Shown: piece by piece, positions 17,016 to 29,073 of the stretch | How the letters are laid out: each line of letters opens with the position of its first letter | Position numbering within the stretch: position 1 is the stretch's first letter | Source of the DNA: Clostridiales bacterium | GTDB taxonomy: Bacteria > Bacillota > Clostridia > Saccharofermentanales > Saccharofermentanaceae | NCBI GenBank assembly: GCA_017509205.1 | Contig: JAFWQF010000019.1 | Location: 1 to 64,000, forward strand | Length of the DNA stretch: 64,000 nt | Direction: 5' to 3' | Notes under the pieces: generated by a model | What the model saw: only the letters and a program-made list of their open reading frames with translations | What the model was told of the DNA's origin: nothing | The model's database searches: none | Made by a program: the position numbers and the translations under genes

Positions 17016-18059
17016 ATGGCTGAACTTAATGAATTAAGCGCAAAGCTGTCAGAGATTAAAGCCAGGATCGAATCAGATCTTACTGAGATCAAGAGCTCCA
17101 AGGGTATCTTTGAGTACAGAAAGAGCGTCATGGACTCAAAGGAAGGTAAGATCGGCTCTCTTATGAAGGAGATGGGCAAGATCCCGAAAGAGCTTAAGGC
17201 TGACTACGGTAAGATGGTCAACGAGATAAGGAACTGGGCAACAGAGAGATTTGATACCCTAGACGCGCAATTCAAGGCTGCCGAGCAGAAGGCACGCTAC
17301 GAAGCTGAGACCATTGACGTTACTCTGCCTTCAAAGAAGCTGAAAAAGGGTTATCTCCATCCCAATACCCAGGTAAGAAACCAGATAGTCGACATCTTCG
17401 GCTCAATGGGTTTCGAAGTATATGAGGGTAATGAGATCGAGACGGATCACTATAATTTCACGGCTCTCAACATTCCGAAGGATCACCCTTCAAGAGACAT
17501 GCAGGACACTTTCTACTTAAGCCCTGAATTCCTTTTGAGAACCCAGACTTCTGCTGGCCAGGTCCATGTCATGGAATCACAGAAGCCCCCGATAAAGATC
17601 ATCTCACCCGGTAAGGTATTCCGTTCGGATGACGATGCAACTCATTCTCCGATGTTCTCCCAGATGGAAGGACTCGTAGTAGACGAGGGCATCACACTCT
17701 GCGACCTTCAGGGTATGCTCGACGTATTCGTTAAGAAGATCTTCGGTGAAGAGACAAGAACCCGTCTCAGACCTTCATATTTCCCGTTCACGGAACCTTC
17801 CGTTGAGGTTGACGTATCCTGCTTCCAGTGCGGCGGCAAGGGATGCAAACTCTGCAAGGGAACAGGCTGGATCGAAGTCCTCGGTGCAGGCGTGGTCAAC
17901 AAGAAAGTACTCGAAGGCTGCGGCATAGACAGCGATAAATACAGCGGTCTGGCTTTCGGTATCGGTATCGATCGTATTGCCATGCTCAAGTACGGCATCA
18001 ACAACATCAAACTCCTGTTTGAGTCTGATCTGCGCGTGCTTGAACAGATCGATGACTAA
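17016..18059 (+). CDS. pheS: Phenylalanyl-tRNA synthetase alpha subunit
   Basis: Catalytic class II subunit of the alpha2-beta2 enzyme that charges tRNA-Phe. The N-terminal coiled-coil tRNA-binding arm (~1-90) precedes the catalytic core. Motif 1 lies around [22 protein letters not shown], motif 2 is in [19 protein letters not shown] and motif 3 is [12 protein letters not shown]. The [10 protein letters not shown] segment is typical of bacterial PheS. The start is the ATG at 17016 behind AAGGAGGAGG; the longer open frame begins inside the T-box and is not coding. At 347 residues the length is normal. pheT follows after 18 bp. Confidence 0.96.
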   Translation: MAELNELSAKLSEIKARIESDLTEIKSSKGIFEYRKSVMDSKEGKIGSLMKEMGKIPKELKADYGKMVNEIRNWATERFDTLDAQFKAAEQKARYEAETIDVTLPSKKLKKGYLHPNTQVRNQIVDIFGSMGFEVYEGNEIETDHYNFTALNIPKDHPSRDMQDTFYLSPEFLLRTQTSAGQVHVMESQKPPIKIISPGKVFRSDDDATHSPMFSQMEGLVVDEGITLCDLQGMLDVFVKKIFGEETRTRLRPSYFPFTEPSVEVDVSCFQCGGKGCKLCKGTGWIEVLGAGVVNKKVLEGCGIDSDKYSGLAFGIGIDRIAMLKYGINNIKLLFESDLRVLEQIDD

Positions 18060-18077
18060 GGAAAGGGAGGCAGTAAT

Positions 18078-20495
18078 ATGTTAGTACCATTAAGTTGGCT
18101 TAAAGATTATGTAGATATCGACGTTACACCTGATGAGCTCGAAGAAAAGCTCTTCTCCTGCGGCTTCGAAGTTGAGGAAAAATACCAGGTTGGCAAGGAC
18201 ATCAGCAAGGTCGTTGTCGGTGAAGTCAAGACTTGCGAAGGTATTGAAGGCACACACCTTCATCTTTGCACGGTCGATGCCGGCGAGAACGGCGTCCTTC
18301 AGATCTGCTGCGGCGCTGATAACGTGGCTGCAGGCGGCAAGTATCCACTGGCTCTCATCGGAGCACAGGTTTATGCTACCGCAAAGGACCATAAGACCGT
18401 TGAAGGTCTCATGACGATCGGTCAGGGCAAGCTCAGGGGATACGATTCGTTCGGTATGCTCTGCTCAGGTGTTGAGATCGGCGTAACCGAGGACATGTTC
18501 CCCGGTGCAGGTTATGACGGACTTCTCGTTCTTCCTGATGACAGTGTTCCCGGTGCTGATGTTAAGCCCATCTTAGGCCTGGATGACTATATTTTCGACG
18601 TTTCCATCACTGCAAACAGGCCTGACTGCCAGAGTATCTTCGGCATCGCAAGGGAAGTTGCTGCCGTTCTCGGCAAGCCCATAAAAGAGCCTGCGCTGGA
18701 TTACACTGAGAGCGATGTCGCGATCGATTTCAACATCCGTGTATCAGCTCCTGAACTTTGCCCGAGATACATCGGACACTATGTTTCTGATGTAACCATC
18801 GGTGAGTCTCCGCTTTGGATGAAGCGCCGTCTTGCTCTTGTCGGATGCTCTGCGATCTCGAACGTCGTAGATATCACAAACTACGTTCTTTATGAGCTCG
18901 GACAGCCGATGCACGCTTTCGATTTCTCATACCTCGAAGGCGGTGAGATCCATGTACGCCGTGCTGAGAACGGTGAGAAGATCCAGACTCTCGATGAGAA
19001 GGAATTCTCTCTTACATCAGAAAACCTCGTTATCTGCGACGGAAAGAAGCCCGTTGCTCTTGCAGGCATCATGGGCGGTCTCAACTCAGAGATCCTGGAT
19101 TCCACTAAGGCCGTAATGTTCGAGGCTGCAAAGTTCGCTCATGACAACATCCGTAAGAGTTCAAAGGCTCTTGGTCAGGTGTCCGATTCGAGCTTGAGAT
19201 TCTCCAAGGGTGTAGACGAATACACGACAGTAATGGCTATGAAGAGAGCCCTGCATCTCATCGAAGAACTCGGCTGCGGAAAAGTCAGCAAGACAGCTTT
19301 CGATGTCAACACTGGCAATTCCATTGAGCCCAGAAAGCTTACTGTCAGCGTAAAGAAGGTCAACGGCGTATTAGGTATCACTGTTCCTGATGAGGATATC
19401 GTACGCATCCTTACAGGACTTAACTTCGCACCTGAGCTTAACGGTGATGAACTTACGATCTACATTCCCGGATACCGTGTTGACATGGAATCCTATCAGG
19501 ATGTAGCTGAGGAAGTCATCCGTATGTACGGTTACGATCACATCGTGCCCACATTCATTCCGACAGCAAAGGTTACGTCAGGCGGATATAATCTCAAGCA
19601 GCGTTCCGAGCTCAAGATCAGGCGTGATCTCTGTGCTGCAGGCGCAAGTGAAGGCGTTCATTATTCATTCTTCTCGCCCTCGGATCTTGATCTTCTGAAG
19701 ATCCCCGAAGACGCTCCTGAAAGGTTCGCGATCAAGCTGGTCAACCCGATCAACATCGATCTTTCTCTGATGCGCACGACACTTGCTCCTCAGATGATAA
19801 GGGCAATGGCTAGAAATCAGAAGAACGGCATTCTCGAAGGCCGTATCTATGAGATGGGCAACAAGTTCCTGCCCAAGTCTCTGCCTCTCACTGAATATCC
19901 TGACGAGCGCGAGACAATCTGCATCGGCGTATTCGGCGAAAAGGAAGATTTCTATTCACTGAAGGGCCTCGTAGACGTAATTGCTGCTTCTCTTGATGTT
20001 GAATTCGATTATGAGAAGACAGAGAAGACATTCCTCCATCCCGGAAGGACCGCAAAGGTTGTCTGCGGCGGTGAAGAGGTAGGTTACTTAGGTCAGGTAC
20101 TCTATGAGATCTGCGACGAGCTCGACATGAGAGTTCCCGCATATGTCGCCGAGATCGACCTGCGTGCTTTGAGCAAGTACTACGGCAAGGAAAGGAAGTT
20201 CATTCCGCTCCCGAAGTATCTTGAGGAAAAGCGTGACTTCTGCTTCGTAATGGACAAGAGCATTTCCTGCGCTGCAGTTGAGAAGGAGATCAAGGCTTCA
20301 TGTGAGTACATCACCAAGATCGAACTCTTCGACATCTATGAAGGCATCCAGCTTGGCCTCAACAAGAAGAGTCTCGCTTTCAGCGTTGTATTCACGCCTA
20401 AGGATGAGGAATTCAAGCCTGAGGTGATCGACGGATTCGTAAGCACGATCCTTAATAACCTCGGTGAGAAGTACGGCATTACTCTCCGTGCCTGA
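18078..20495 (+). CDS. pheT: Phenylalanyl-tRNA synthetase beta subunit
   Basis: Structural, tRNA-binding and editing subunit, 805 residues. Domain order is as in the family: EMAP-II/OB-like tRNA-binding domain (~40-150, with CSGVEIG), B3/B4 editing domain (~210-380), B5 domain (~400-470), catalytic-like core (~480-680) and C-terminal ferredoxin-fold anticodon-binding domain (~710-805). A GGAGG ribosome binding site precedes the ATG. It is co-transcribed with pheS under T-box control. A hairpin at 20586-20603 probably ends the transcript. Confidence 0.96.
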   Translation: MLVPLSWLKDYVDIDVTPDELEEKLFSCGFEVEEKYQVGKDISKVVVGEVKTCEGIEGTHLHLCTVDAGENGVLQICCGADNVAAGGKYPLALIGAQVYATAKDHKTVEGLMTIGQGKLRGYDSFGMLCSGVEIGVTEDMFPGAGYDGLLVLPDDSVPGADVKPILGLDDYIFDVSITANRPDCQSIFGIAREVAAVLGKPIKEPALDYTESDVAIDFNIRVSAPELCPRYIGHYVSDVTIGESPLWMKRRLALVGCSAISNVVDITNYVLYELGQPMHAFDFSYLEGGEIHVRRAENGEKIQTLDEKEFSLTSENLVICDGKKPVALAGIMGGLNSEILDSTKAVMFEAAKFAHDNIRKSSKALGQVSDSSLRFSKGVDEYTTVMAMKRALHLIEELGCGKVSKTAFDVNTGNSIEPRKLTVSVKKVNGVLGITVPDEDIVRILTGLNFAPELNGDELTIYIPGYRVDMESYQDVAEEVIRMYGYDHIVPTFIPTAKVTSGGYNLKQRSELKIRRDLCAAGASEGVHYSFFSPSDLDLLKIPEDAPERFAIKLVNPINIDLSLMRTTLAPQMIRAMARNQKNGILEGRIYEMGNKFLPKSLPLTEYPDERETICIGVFGEKEDFYSLKGLVDVIAASLDVEFDYEKTEKTFLHPGRTAKVVCGGEEVGYLGQVLYEICDELDMRVPAYVAEIDLRALSKYYGKERKFIPLPKYLEEKRDFCFVMDKSISCAAVEKEIKASCEYITKIELFDIYEGIQLGLNKKSLAFSVVFTPKDEEFKPEVIDGFVSTILNNLGEKYGITLRA

Positions 20496-20585
20496 TCTTT
20501 CGAATCTAAATATAGGTTAATATGGCGTTCCCGAACGGGATAAATGCCTGAAATCATTTAAAATCAAAGCTTTGAAGCAATGTGG

Positions 20586-20612
20586 CGCCCGGTGATCCCG
20601 GGCGTTCATTTT
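20586..20612 (+). terminator. Terminator-like hairpin after pheT
   Basis: CGCCCGG (20586-20592) pairs with CCGGGCG with a short TGATC loop, followed by a T-rich stretch TTCATTTTG. The T tract is interrupted, and it merges into the repeated element at 20604-20639. Confidence 0.6.
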
Positions 20613-20639
20613 GTCGGTTTTTGTCGGTTTTTGTATGTA
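20604..20639 (+). repeat. 10-bp direct-repeat element upstream of the TadE-like cluster (copy 2)
   Basis: GTTCATT followed by TTGTCGGTTT, TTGTCGGTTT and TTGTATGTAA: three 10-bp direct repeats, the third divergent. It matches 3110-3145 upstream of comEC at 33 of 36 positions, same orientation. It ends 57 bp before the ATG of the first TadE-like gene. TTATCCA occurs downstream of both copies (3160-3166 and 20666-20672) at distances differing by about one helical turn. No sigma-A promoter is evident. Candidate site for a shared activator or alternative sigma factor. Confidence 0.55.
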
Positions 20640-20696
20640 AATTCCGCCCCCGTTCCGTTGTAAGATTATCCAAATCTTCATACGGGGGTGAAATAT

Positions 20697-20978
20697 ATGT
20701 CCACACTTGAATCGGCTATCGTATTCACACTGATCCTGACATTGCTGACCTTTATGGTGACCGCTCCTGAATCCACGGCCATTATGGCTTTTGACGACTG
20801 CAGGCACGGCTTTGAAGAGAGCAGCTTTCAGAACACTGACAAAAAGCTTCTCAGCGAAAAGAAGATTGGCAATGTCGTTTCTTATGACACGTCTCCTGAA
20901 AAGCTCTGCACATATCTTACCGGGCTTTCCGACAATTTCCGTCTTGTTTACGGAAAAGCCGCAAGCTTAGCAAGCTGA
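20697..20978 (+). CDS. Small TadE-like pseudopilin-type membrane protein
   Basis: 93 residues, with a membrane helix right at the N-terminus (MSTLESAIVFTLILTLLTFMV) and a short soluble C-terminal part. The hydrophobic segment with a Glu at position 5 resembles a mature TadE/type IV pilin helix, but there is no leader peptide with a Gly in front of it. The start ATG at 20697 has GGGGGTG six bases upstream; an in-frame GTG at 20688 would add only MKY. First of three genes in an apparent operon with the DUF5702 and TadE-like genes. It probably belongs to an envelope or pilus-like assembly; exact role unknown. Confidence 0.65.
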   Translation: MSTLESAIVFTLILTLLTFMVTAPESTAIMAFDDCRHGFEESSFQNTDKKLLSEKKIGNVVSYDTSPEKLCTYLTGLSDNFRLVYGKAASLAS

Positions 20979-20989
20979 GGAGGCACGAT

Positions 20990-22354
20990 ATGAGAAGAAG
21001 AGCTAAAGAGAGAAGAACACGTTACGGTGCATCTTCCATATTTCTGGCGATAATCCTGTCGGCCGTGATCCTTGTGGAATGCACATTTCTGACTTTTGTC
21101 TGGGAACTTGATTACATAACCAAGGTTAACAATGCAGTTGATGCACAAGTGGAGAGCATTATGTGCGAATACAACCGCCAGCTCTTTGACGTTTACGGCA
21201 TCTACGCTTTCACGATGACGGCTGTTGATGATGACGTCTACTGCAGCGCACTCCTGGCCTGCGGTTACGAAGAAGGCCCCAAGCTCGATCTCGGCGGATA
21301 CAAGACGATCGACAAGAAGGCTTTGAGAGACGCGATCAACATGTATTACTCATACAGGTCCACAGGAATTGCTATCTGCCAGGTTGCTGACGTCTTTTCG
21401 GAAATGATAGATGAACTCATCAGCGAGGACGTGTTGAAGAAGATCAAGGAATACACTTCAAGCCCCGCGGCGGGCAAAGTCACCGAGATAATCCAGGGTG
21501 CTGAAAAGATCAGTTCCTGGTTCGAAAAGGCCGGAGAAAAGTTGAATATAAACAACTACAAGAAAGAACTGGAGATCCTTGAATCGCTGCAGAAGAAGAT
21601 CAGCAGTGATGACAACGATCTGGAAGACCTGTCTTTCAACATCAGCATAAAGGACATGAAACCTGCAATACAGCTGTTTGAAGGCCTCATGGATCTTCAT
21701 GAGACGCTCGGAAAGAACAGCTTTCTCTTGGTATCCCACATTAATCAGGCTAACTACTATGCGTACAACTTTGACTGTTCGCTTAAGCAGGATATTGACT
21801 CATCCATAAACGGAACGGCATTTTCGGACATCCACAGCAAGAATCAGGACGATTCCGAATACATTTTGACGGGATTAAAAGGTACAAAGGCCCTTGCGGC
21901 AGTGAATTTCCTTATGCTTCAGGTACTGACGGGAACCAATTTCCTCAGGGATTACGCTGACAAAGCATACAGGGCCAAGGTGGATGCCGTGGCAAAGGTC
22001 ATTTCTGCGATAATCGCAGCCTGCTCTGAAGGCTCGGTGGATATCGATTACAGGATAATCACGGTTGCCCTGATCGTTCTGATCGCAACATTCAAGGCAG
22101 GCAAGGACATACAGACATTAAGGAACGGCGAACGTGTCTCGCTTTATGAGAAGAACGGCAAAAAGGTCGTTACGGCGGGATACAGGGATTTCCTGTTCCT
22201 GTTCATGCAGGCAGTTCCTGATGAACTGATGCAGGAAAGGGCTCTTCTGGTCCTTAGAAGGGATTACGGCAATCTTTATACTGGTCTTACCGCAACAGCG
22301 GACACCGGGATAAAGAAGATCAGCGTAACAAGAAGCTATGCGCTTTACGGGTGA
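20990..22354 (+). CDS. DUF5702-type membrane-anchored protein
   Basis: 454 residues: a basic N-terminus, a membrane helix at ~15-37 (FLAIILSAVILVECTFLTFVW), then a large extracytoplasmic helical region containing SIMCEYNRQLFDVYGIYAF, the signature of the DUF5702/TadG-like proteins found beside TadE-like genes in Clostridia. A hydrophobic segment lies at ~350-372. The ribosome binding site GAGGAGG precedes the ATG. It overlaps the next gene region by a few bases at most. Function not known; the context suggests a Tad-like surface or pilus-associated structure without the ATPase and channel genes nearby. Confidence 0.65.
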   Translation: MRRRAKERRTRYGASSIFLAIILSAVILVECTFLTFVWELDYITKVNNAVDAQVESIMCEYNRQLFDVYGIYAFTMTAVDDDVYCSALLACGYEEGPKLDLGGYKTIDKKALRDAINMYYSYRSTGIAICQVADVFSEMIDELISEDVLKKIKEYTSSPAAGKVTEIIQGAEKISSWFEKAGEKLNINNYKKELEILESLQKKISSDDNDLEDLSFNISIKDMKPAIQLFEGLMDLHETLGKNSFLLVSHINQANYYAYNFDCSLKQDIDSSINGTAFSDIHSKNQDDSEYILTGLKGTKALAAVNFLMLQVLTGTNFLRDYADKAYRAKVDAVAKVISAIIAACSEGSVDIDYRIITVALIVLIATFKAGKDIQTLRNGERVSLYEKNGKKVVTAGYRDFLFLFMQAVPDELMQERALLVLRRDYGNLYTGLTATADTGIKKISVTRSYALYG

Positions 22355-22359
22355 ACCAT

Positions 22360-23349
22360 ATGAAAGACAAAAAGGGAAGTGTAACGGTAGAATCAGCCAT
22401 CTGCTTTACGGGCGTGCTTATTCTTTTGGCATGCATAATAAGTGCTTTGAATCTGTACAGGACAGACATTCTCATGACAAGGTCAGTCAATCAGTGCTGC
22501 GAGAACCTTTCTCTGCTTTATCCTCTTACCGTGCCTGCCGGTGATGCCGCATCCGTGCTCTTAAACGCGTTCCCGGATACAGGAGTTGAAGGAACAAAGG
22601 CCGGCTCTGTGCTTGGAACCGTGGCAAAAGCAGTAGGCGGACTCGATTCCGTATCAGGTCATAAGCTTGAGGAATCCGTTCTGGACGGCGTTCTTGCAGG
22701 CACTATGGCCAAGAATATTGCAAACAACTATAAGCAGCGTAACGGAGGATCTTCGTTCTTCTGTCCGGATGACATTGACGTAAGGTTCGACATAAGCTCA
22801 AAGAGACACATTATCGAAGTTACGACTGAATACTCCGTCCTGACTGTGGCAGGAAGAAAATACAGAACCATTTACTCCGTGATCCCGCTTTACGGTGATT
22901 CTTCGCTTATTTTGCAGGGTGATGACCCGAAAAACGGCAGCGGAGACATCTGGGGGCTTGATAATTTTAAGAGGGGAGAGGCTTTCAGAAAGCTCTTCGG
23001 GACAAATCTGCCAAAGACTTACCCCGTAATCGACAGCAATGACAACGGGAACGTCAATTCTCTCAAATCAATTGACCTGACTGCTCCATACTACAAGTCA
23101 AACTCAAAGATCAACAAGAGCATTAAGTCTGACATTGACCGTCTGGGCAACTTCAGCGGTGCGGACAAGAACATAAACGGCAAAGAATACAGTGTTAAGA
23201 ACATAAAAAGCAGGACTCTTACGGTCGTGATACCCAAAAATTCGCCCCAGGAACGCAAAAATACTGTAAAATCCCTTACGGAGTATGCAAAGGGCAAAGG
23301 CGTCAAGCTGGTTATCAAAGAATACGGCACTTCGACAAAATACTCCTGA
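22360..23349 (+). CDS. TadE-like minor pseudopilin
   Basis: 329 residues. The N-terminus MKDKKGSVTVESAICFTGVLI looks like a TadE prepilin: a short basic leader, Gly, then a mature helix with Glu at +5 after the Gly. The helix runs to about residue 30, and the rest is a soluble extracytoplasmic domain. I start at the ATG at 22360, seven bases after GGGTG, instead of the overlapping GTG at 22351. The C-terminal part (DNFKRGEAFRKLF, then a K/N-rich segment) is not recognised. It ends the three-gene cluster. Cleavage would need a prepilin peptidase encoded elsewhere. Confidence 0.68.
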   Translation: MKDKKGSVTVESAICFTGVLILLACIISALNLYRTDILMTRSVNQCCENLSLLYPLTVPAGDAASVLLNAFPDTGVEGTKAGSVLGTVAKAVGGLDSVSGHKLEESVLDGVLAGTMAKNIANNYKQRNGGSSFFCPDDIDVRFDISSKRHIIEVTTEYSVLTVAGRKYRTIYSVIPLYGDSSLILQGDDPKNGSGDIWGLDNFKRGEAFRKLFGTNLPKTYPVIDSNDNGNVNSLKSIDLTAPYYKSNSKINKSIKSDIDRLGNFSGADKNINGKEYSVKNIKSRTLTVVIPKNSPQERKNTVKSLTEYAKGKGVKLVIKEYGTSTKYS

Positions 23350-23454
23350 AATCCGTTTTTCCTGAAGTTTGACGGGATATTTCCTTATATTTAATTTATT
23401 GTATTAAAATTGATATTGCGTTATCATATATCGGTAAATTTGGAGGTATCTTGT

Positions 23455-23688
23455 TTGAAACACGAAAATACTGTCAGAACACCGAGCCTTGCCAATTCAA
23501 GGATCAATACGGACAGCACCGCAAATCTGTCCATCGGAGACACTTTAAGAAAGGCTAAGAAGAACCTTTTCTTTTCAAGATGTCTGATGGGAATGCTTGC
23601 GGTTCTTATCGTTACCATCCTTTTCGTAATCTTCTTCATGGGATTCGGCAAGTATTTCCTTGATTATGTCAGCAATCCTGTCGGGTGA
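23455..23688 (+). CDS. Small single-span membrane protein, unknown
   Basis: 77 residues if started at TTG 23455, which has GGAGG (23442-23446) eight bases upstream. A polar N-terminus of ~42 residues is followed by one strong membrane helix (CLMGMLAVLIVTILFVIFFMGF) and a short tail. No family recognised. It lies just before the YerC-like regulator and secA, with its stop overlapping an alternative start of the next gene, so it is probably co-transcribed with them. Confidence 0.55.
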   Translation: MKHENTVRTPSLANSRINTDSTANLSIGDTLRKAKKNLFFSRCLMGMLAVLIVTILFVIFFMGFGKYFLDYVSNPVG

Positions 23689-23693
23689 ACTTC

Positions 23694-24146
23694 ATGATTA
23701 AGAACAAAGACAAAAACGAGCTGAAATTCGCAGCCGCTTTTTCCGACAGTGAGATGGAAGAGCTTACGGATCTTTACAACGCCATCCTCACTCTCAAGAA
23801 TCCTGAGGAAGTACACAAGTTCTTCAAGGATCTTTGTTCCGTAAATGAGCTTCAGTCGTTTCTTCACCGCTGGCAGATCGTAAGAAGGATCGAGCAGGGA
23901 AAGAGCTACGAAGAGATCATCAAAGAGCTTTCCGGATCTTCCGAAGGCGAAAAGGCCGCAGAGGCTACAACCGAAAAGCGCGCAAGCGGCAGAGTCAGAG
24001 GCAAGTCCAGGAGCAGCACGAAGGTCAGTTCCACGACTATTTCACGTGTGAAAACATGCTACATCAACCCTGATGGCGGTTACAGAACCGCATTAAATCG
24101 TTTGAACGAACGCGATAATAAAGAACAAGAGGAGAAATCGGAGTAA
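23694..24146 (+). CDS. TrpR/YerC-type DNA-binding regulator with split helix-turn-helix
   Basis: 150 residues. Residues 20-80 follow the YerC/TrpR-like repressor pattern (LYNAILTLKNPEEVHKFFKD, SVNELQSFLHRWQIVRRI, GKSYEEIIKEL), and residues 114-134 resume it with TTISRVKTCYINPDGGYRTAL. In YerC the two parts are joined by about four residues forming the turn of the helix-turn-helix. Here some 33 residues rich in Ser, Thr, Ala, Glu and basic residues (80-112) are inserted. The ATG at 23694 follows GGGTG; a GTG at 23685 is possible. The gene ends directly before the secA ATG. It may autoregulate this operon, but the ligand and target are unknown. Confidence 0.75.
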   Translation: MIKNKDKNELKFAAAFSDSEMEELTDLYNAILTLKNPEEVHKFFKDLCSVNELQSFLHRWQIVRRIEQGKSYEEIIKELSGSSEGEKAAEATTEKRASGRVRGKSRSSTKVSSTTISRVKTCYINPDGGYRTALNRLNERDNKEQEEKSE

Positions 24147-26941
<2,795 letters not shown>

Positions 26942-26942
<1 letters not shown>

Positions 26943-27781
26943 TGATCGTAAATAAGGAAGAATATTTTAAATCTTTAAAGTACGCAGGTAATTACATAAT
27001 AAGCTGTCTTAACGGACGCAAAGTCCCTGAGATCTGTCTTGTTCTGGGTTCCGGCCTTGGCCCGCTTACTGAGGTTTGCGACAAGTATTTTTCCGTTCCT
27101 TACTCCGATATCCCTGATTTCCCGAATTCAACGGCTCCCGGTCATGCGGGAACCCTGATCGCGGGAAACCTCGCAGGCAAGGATGTCTTCATGATGAACG
27201 GCAGGTTCCATTACTATGAAGGCTATCCGATCGAAACACTCGTTTTCTATATCAGAGTCTTAGGCCTTATCGGCGTTAAGACTCTCGTTCTGACAAATGC
27301 GGCAGGCGGAATCAACACAGAGATGACGCCTCCTGAATTTGTCGCAATTACGGATCATCTGTCTTTTTACTGTGAATCAGTGTTAAGGGGACAGAATCTT
27401 GATGAACTGGGCACCAGATTCCCCGATCAGAGCAATGTCTATGACAAGGAACTCGTAGATCTTCTTGAGCAATGCGCAAAAGACCTCGGGATCAAGCTTT
27501 CTCGCGGAGTCTATGCATATATGAAGGGACCTCAGTATGAGACTCCCGCGGAGATCAGAGCACTCCGCACACTTGGCGCTGACTGTGTAGGAATGTCCAC
27601 CGTTCCCGAAGCTGTCTGCGCATCGCACATGGGTATTCGTGTTGCAGGTATTTCCTGTATTACAAACATGGCTGCAGGCATTAACAAAAATCCTTTGAGT
27701 GAAAAAGAAGTGCTTGATACAGCCAACGCTGCTTCAGAGCAGAGCTGCGCACTCGTTAAGGAATTCGTCAGACGCATGTAA
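26942..27781 (+). CDS. punA: Purine nucleoside phosphorylase (inosine/guanosine type)
   Basis: Phosphorolyses inosine or guanosine to the free base and ribose-1-phosphate in purine salvage. The 279 residues match the trimeric class II PNP family: VLGSGLGPLTE phosphate loop, NGRFHYYEGYP, TNAAGGINTEM, MKGPQYETPAEIRALRTLGAD around the base-binding Glu, and GMSTVPEAVCASHMGI, the family signature. It overlaps secA by one base and precedes ahcY by 17 bp. Together with AhcY it would help recycle nucleosides from methylation reactions. Confidence 0.93.
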
Positions 27782-27798
27782 GTAAAGGAGAACTGTTT

Positions 27799-29052
27799 AT
27801 GCACGCTTATGAAGTAAAAGACATCACACTTGCACCTTATGGTCTCGAGAAGATCGATTGGGCATACCGCAATATGCCGGTGCTTCGCGCCATCGAAGCT
27901 GAACTGATCGAAAAGCAGCCTTTTAAGGGTCATAAGATCGCTGTTTCAGTTCACGTTGAGGCTAAGACAGCATGCCTTGCAAGAGCACTTGCAAGAGGCG
28001 GAGCTGAAGTTGCACTTACCGGATGCAATCCTTTGTCCACTCAGGATGATGTTGCCGCAGCACTTGCTGCAGGCGGCATGATGAGCGTTTACGCTGTTCA
28101 CGGAGATACGGAAGAGGAATATTTCGGCCGTCTTAAGAAGACTCTGGCATTCGGACCCGACATCGTAATTGATGACGGCGGCGACTTAGCACTGCTGCTG
28201 CATTCTAAACTTAAGGATCTTGCCAAGAACGTCATCGGCGGATGCGAAGAGACAACCACAGGCGTACACCGTCTTGAGATACTTAAGAAAGAAGGAAAGC
28301 TCGCTTATCCCGTTGTCGCTGTAAACGACGCAAGATGTAAGCACCTTTTCGATAACAGATTCGGTACGGGCCAATCCGTCTGGACTGCCATCATGGCTAC
28401 CACAAATCTTGTTGTTGCAGGTAAGACCGTAGTAGTAGCAGGCTACGGAATGTGCGGCAGGGGAGTAGCGATGAGAGCCAAGGGATTAGGCGCAAGAGTC
28501 ATCGTTACCGAGATCGATCCCGTAAAGGCATGCGAAGCACTCATGGAAGGTTATACCGTAATGACCATGGATGAGGCTGCTCCTCTGGGTGACTGCTTTG
28601 TAACCGTAACTGGCTGCAAGGATGTTATCACCGAAAAGCATTTCCTCAACATGAAAGACGGTGCTATCTGCTGCAACGCAGGTCACTTCGACTGCGAAGT
28701 CAGCATAAAGGATTTAAAGAGGATCGCAGTATCCGATTCTGAACTCCGTCACAACGTTGTCGGATATAAGCTCGAAAACGGAAAGACAGTCTGCGTAATC
28801 GCTGAGGGAAGGCTCGTTAACCTTGCTTCAGGCGACGGACATCCGGTTGAGATCATGGACATGAGCTTTGCTCTTCAGGCACAGTCAGCGATGTATATCG
28901 CAACTCAGAATGCCCGTCTGCCCATTGATGTTTATCAGACACCCGAAGAGATCGACAACAGGGTTGCAGAGATCCTTCTCGCAACCAAGAAGATAAATAT
29001 AGACATACTTACAGACGAGCAGAAGAAATACATTTCTTCCTGGGAATTCTGA
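27799..29052 (+). CDS. ahcY: S-adenosylhomocysteine hydrolase
   Basis: NAD-dependent hydrolysis of S-adenosylhomocysteine to adenosine and homocysteine, relieving product inhibition of methyltransferases. Visible features are VHVEAKTACLARAL, TGCNPLSTQDDVAAAL, DDGGDLALLLH, GGCEETTTGVHRL, VNDARCKHLFDNRFGTGQS and the NAD site VVAGYGMCGRGVAMRAKGLG. At 417 residues it is of the shorter type, close to archaeal/Thermotoga-like enzymes, and I do not see the C-terminal PxxYRY motif of longer homologues. Good AAGGAG ribosome binding site. Two RNA methyltransferase genes, rsmB and rlmN, lie in the same operon. Confidence 0.94.
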   Translation: MHAYEVKDITLAPYGLEKIDWAYRNMPVLRAIEAELIEKQPFKGHKIAVSVHVEAKTACLARALARGGAEVALTGCNPLSTQDDVAAALAAGGMMSVYAVHGDTEEEYFGRLKKTLAFGPDIVIDDGGDLALLLHSKLKDLAKNVIGGCEETTTGVHRLEILKKEGKLAYPVVAVNDARCKHLFDNRFGTGQSVWTAIMATTNLVVAGKTVVVAGYGMCGRGVAMRAKGLGARVIVTEIDPVKACEALMEGYTVMTMDEAAPLGDCFVTVTGCKDVITEKHFLNMKDGAICCNAGHFDCEVSIKDLKRIAVSDSELRHNVVGYKLENGKTVCVIAEGRLVNLASGDGHPVEIMDMSFALQAQSAMYIATQNARLPIDVYQTPEEIDNRVAEILLATKKINIDILTDEQKKYISSWEF

Positions 29053-29073
29053 GTAATACAGCGAGGTAGTTCT

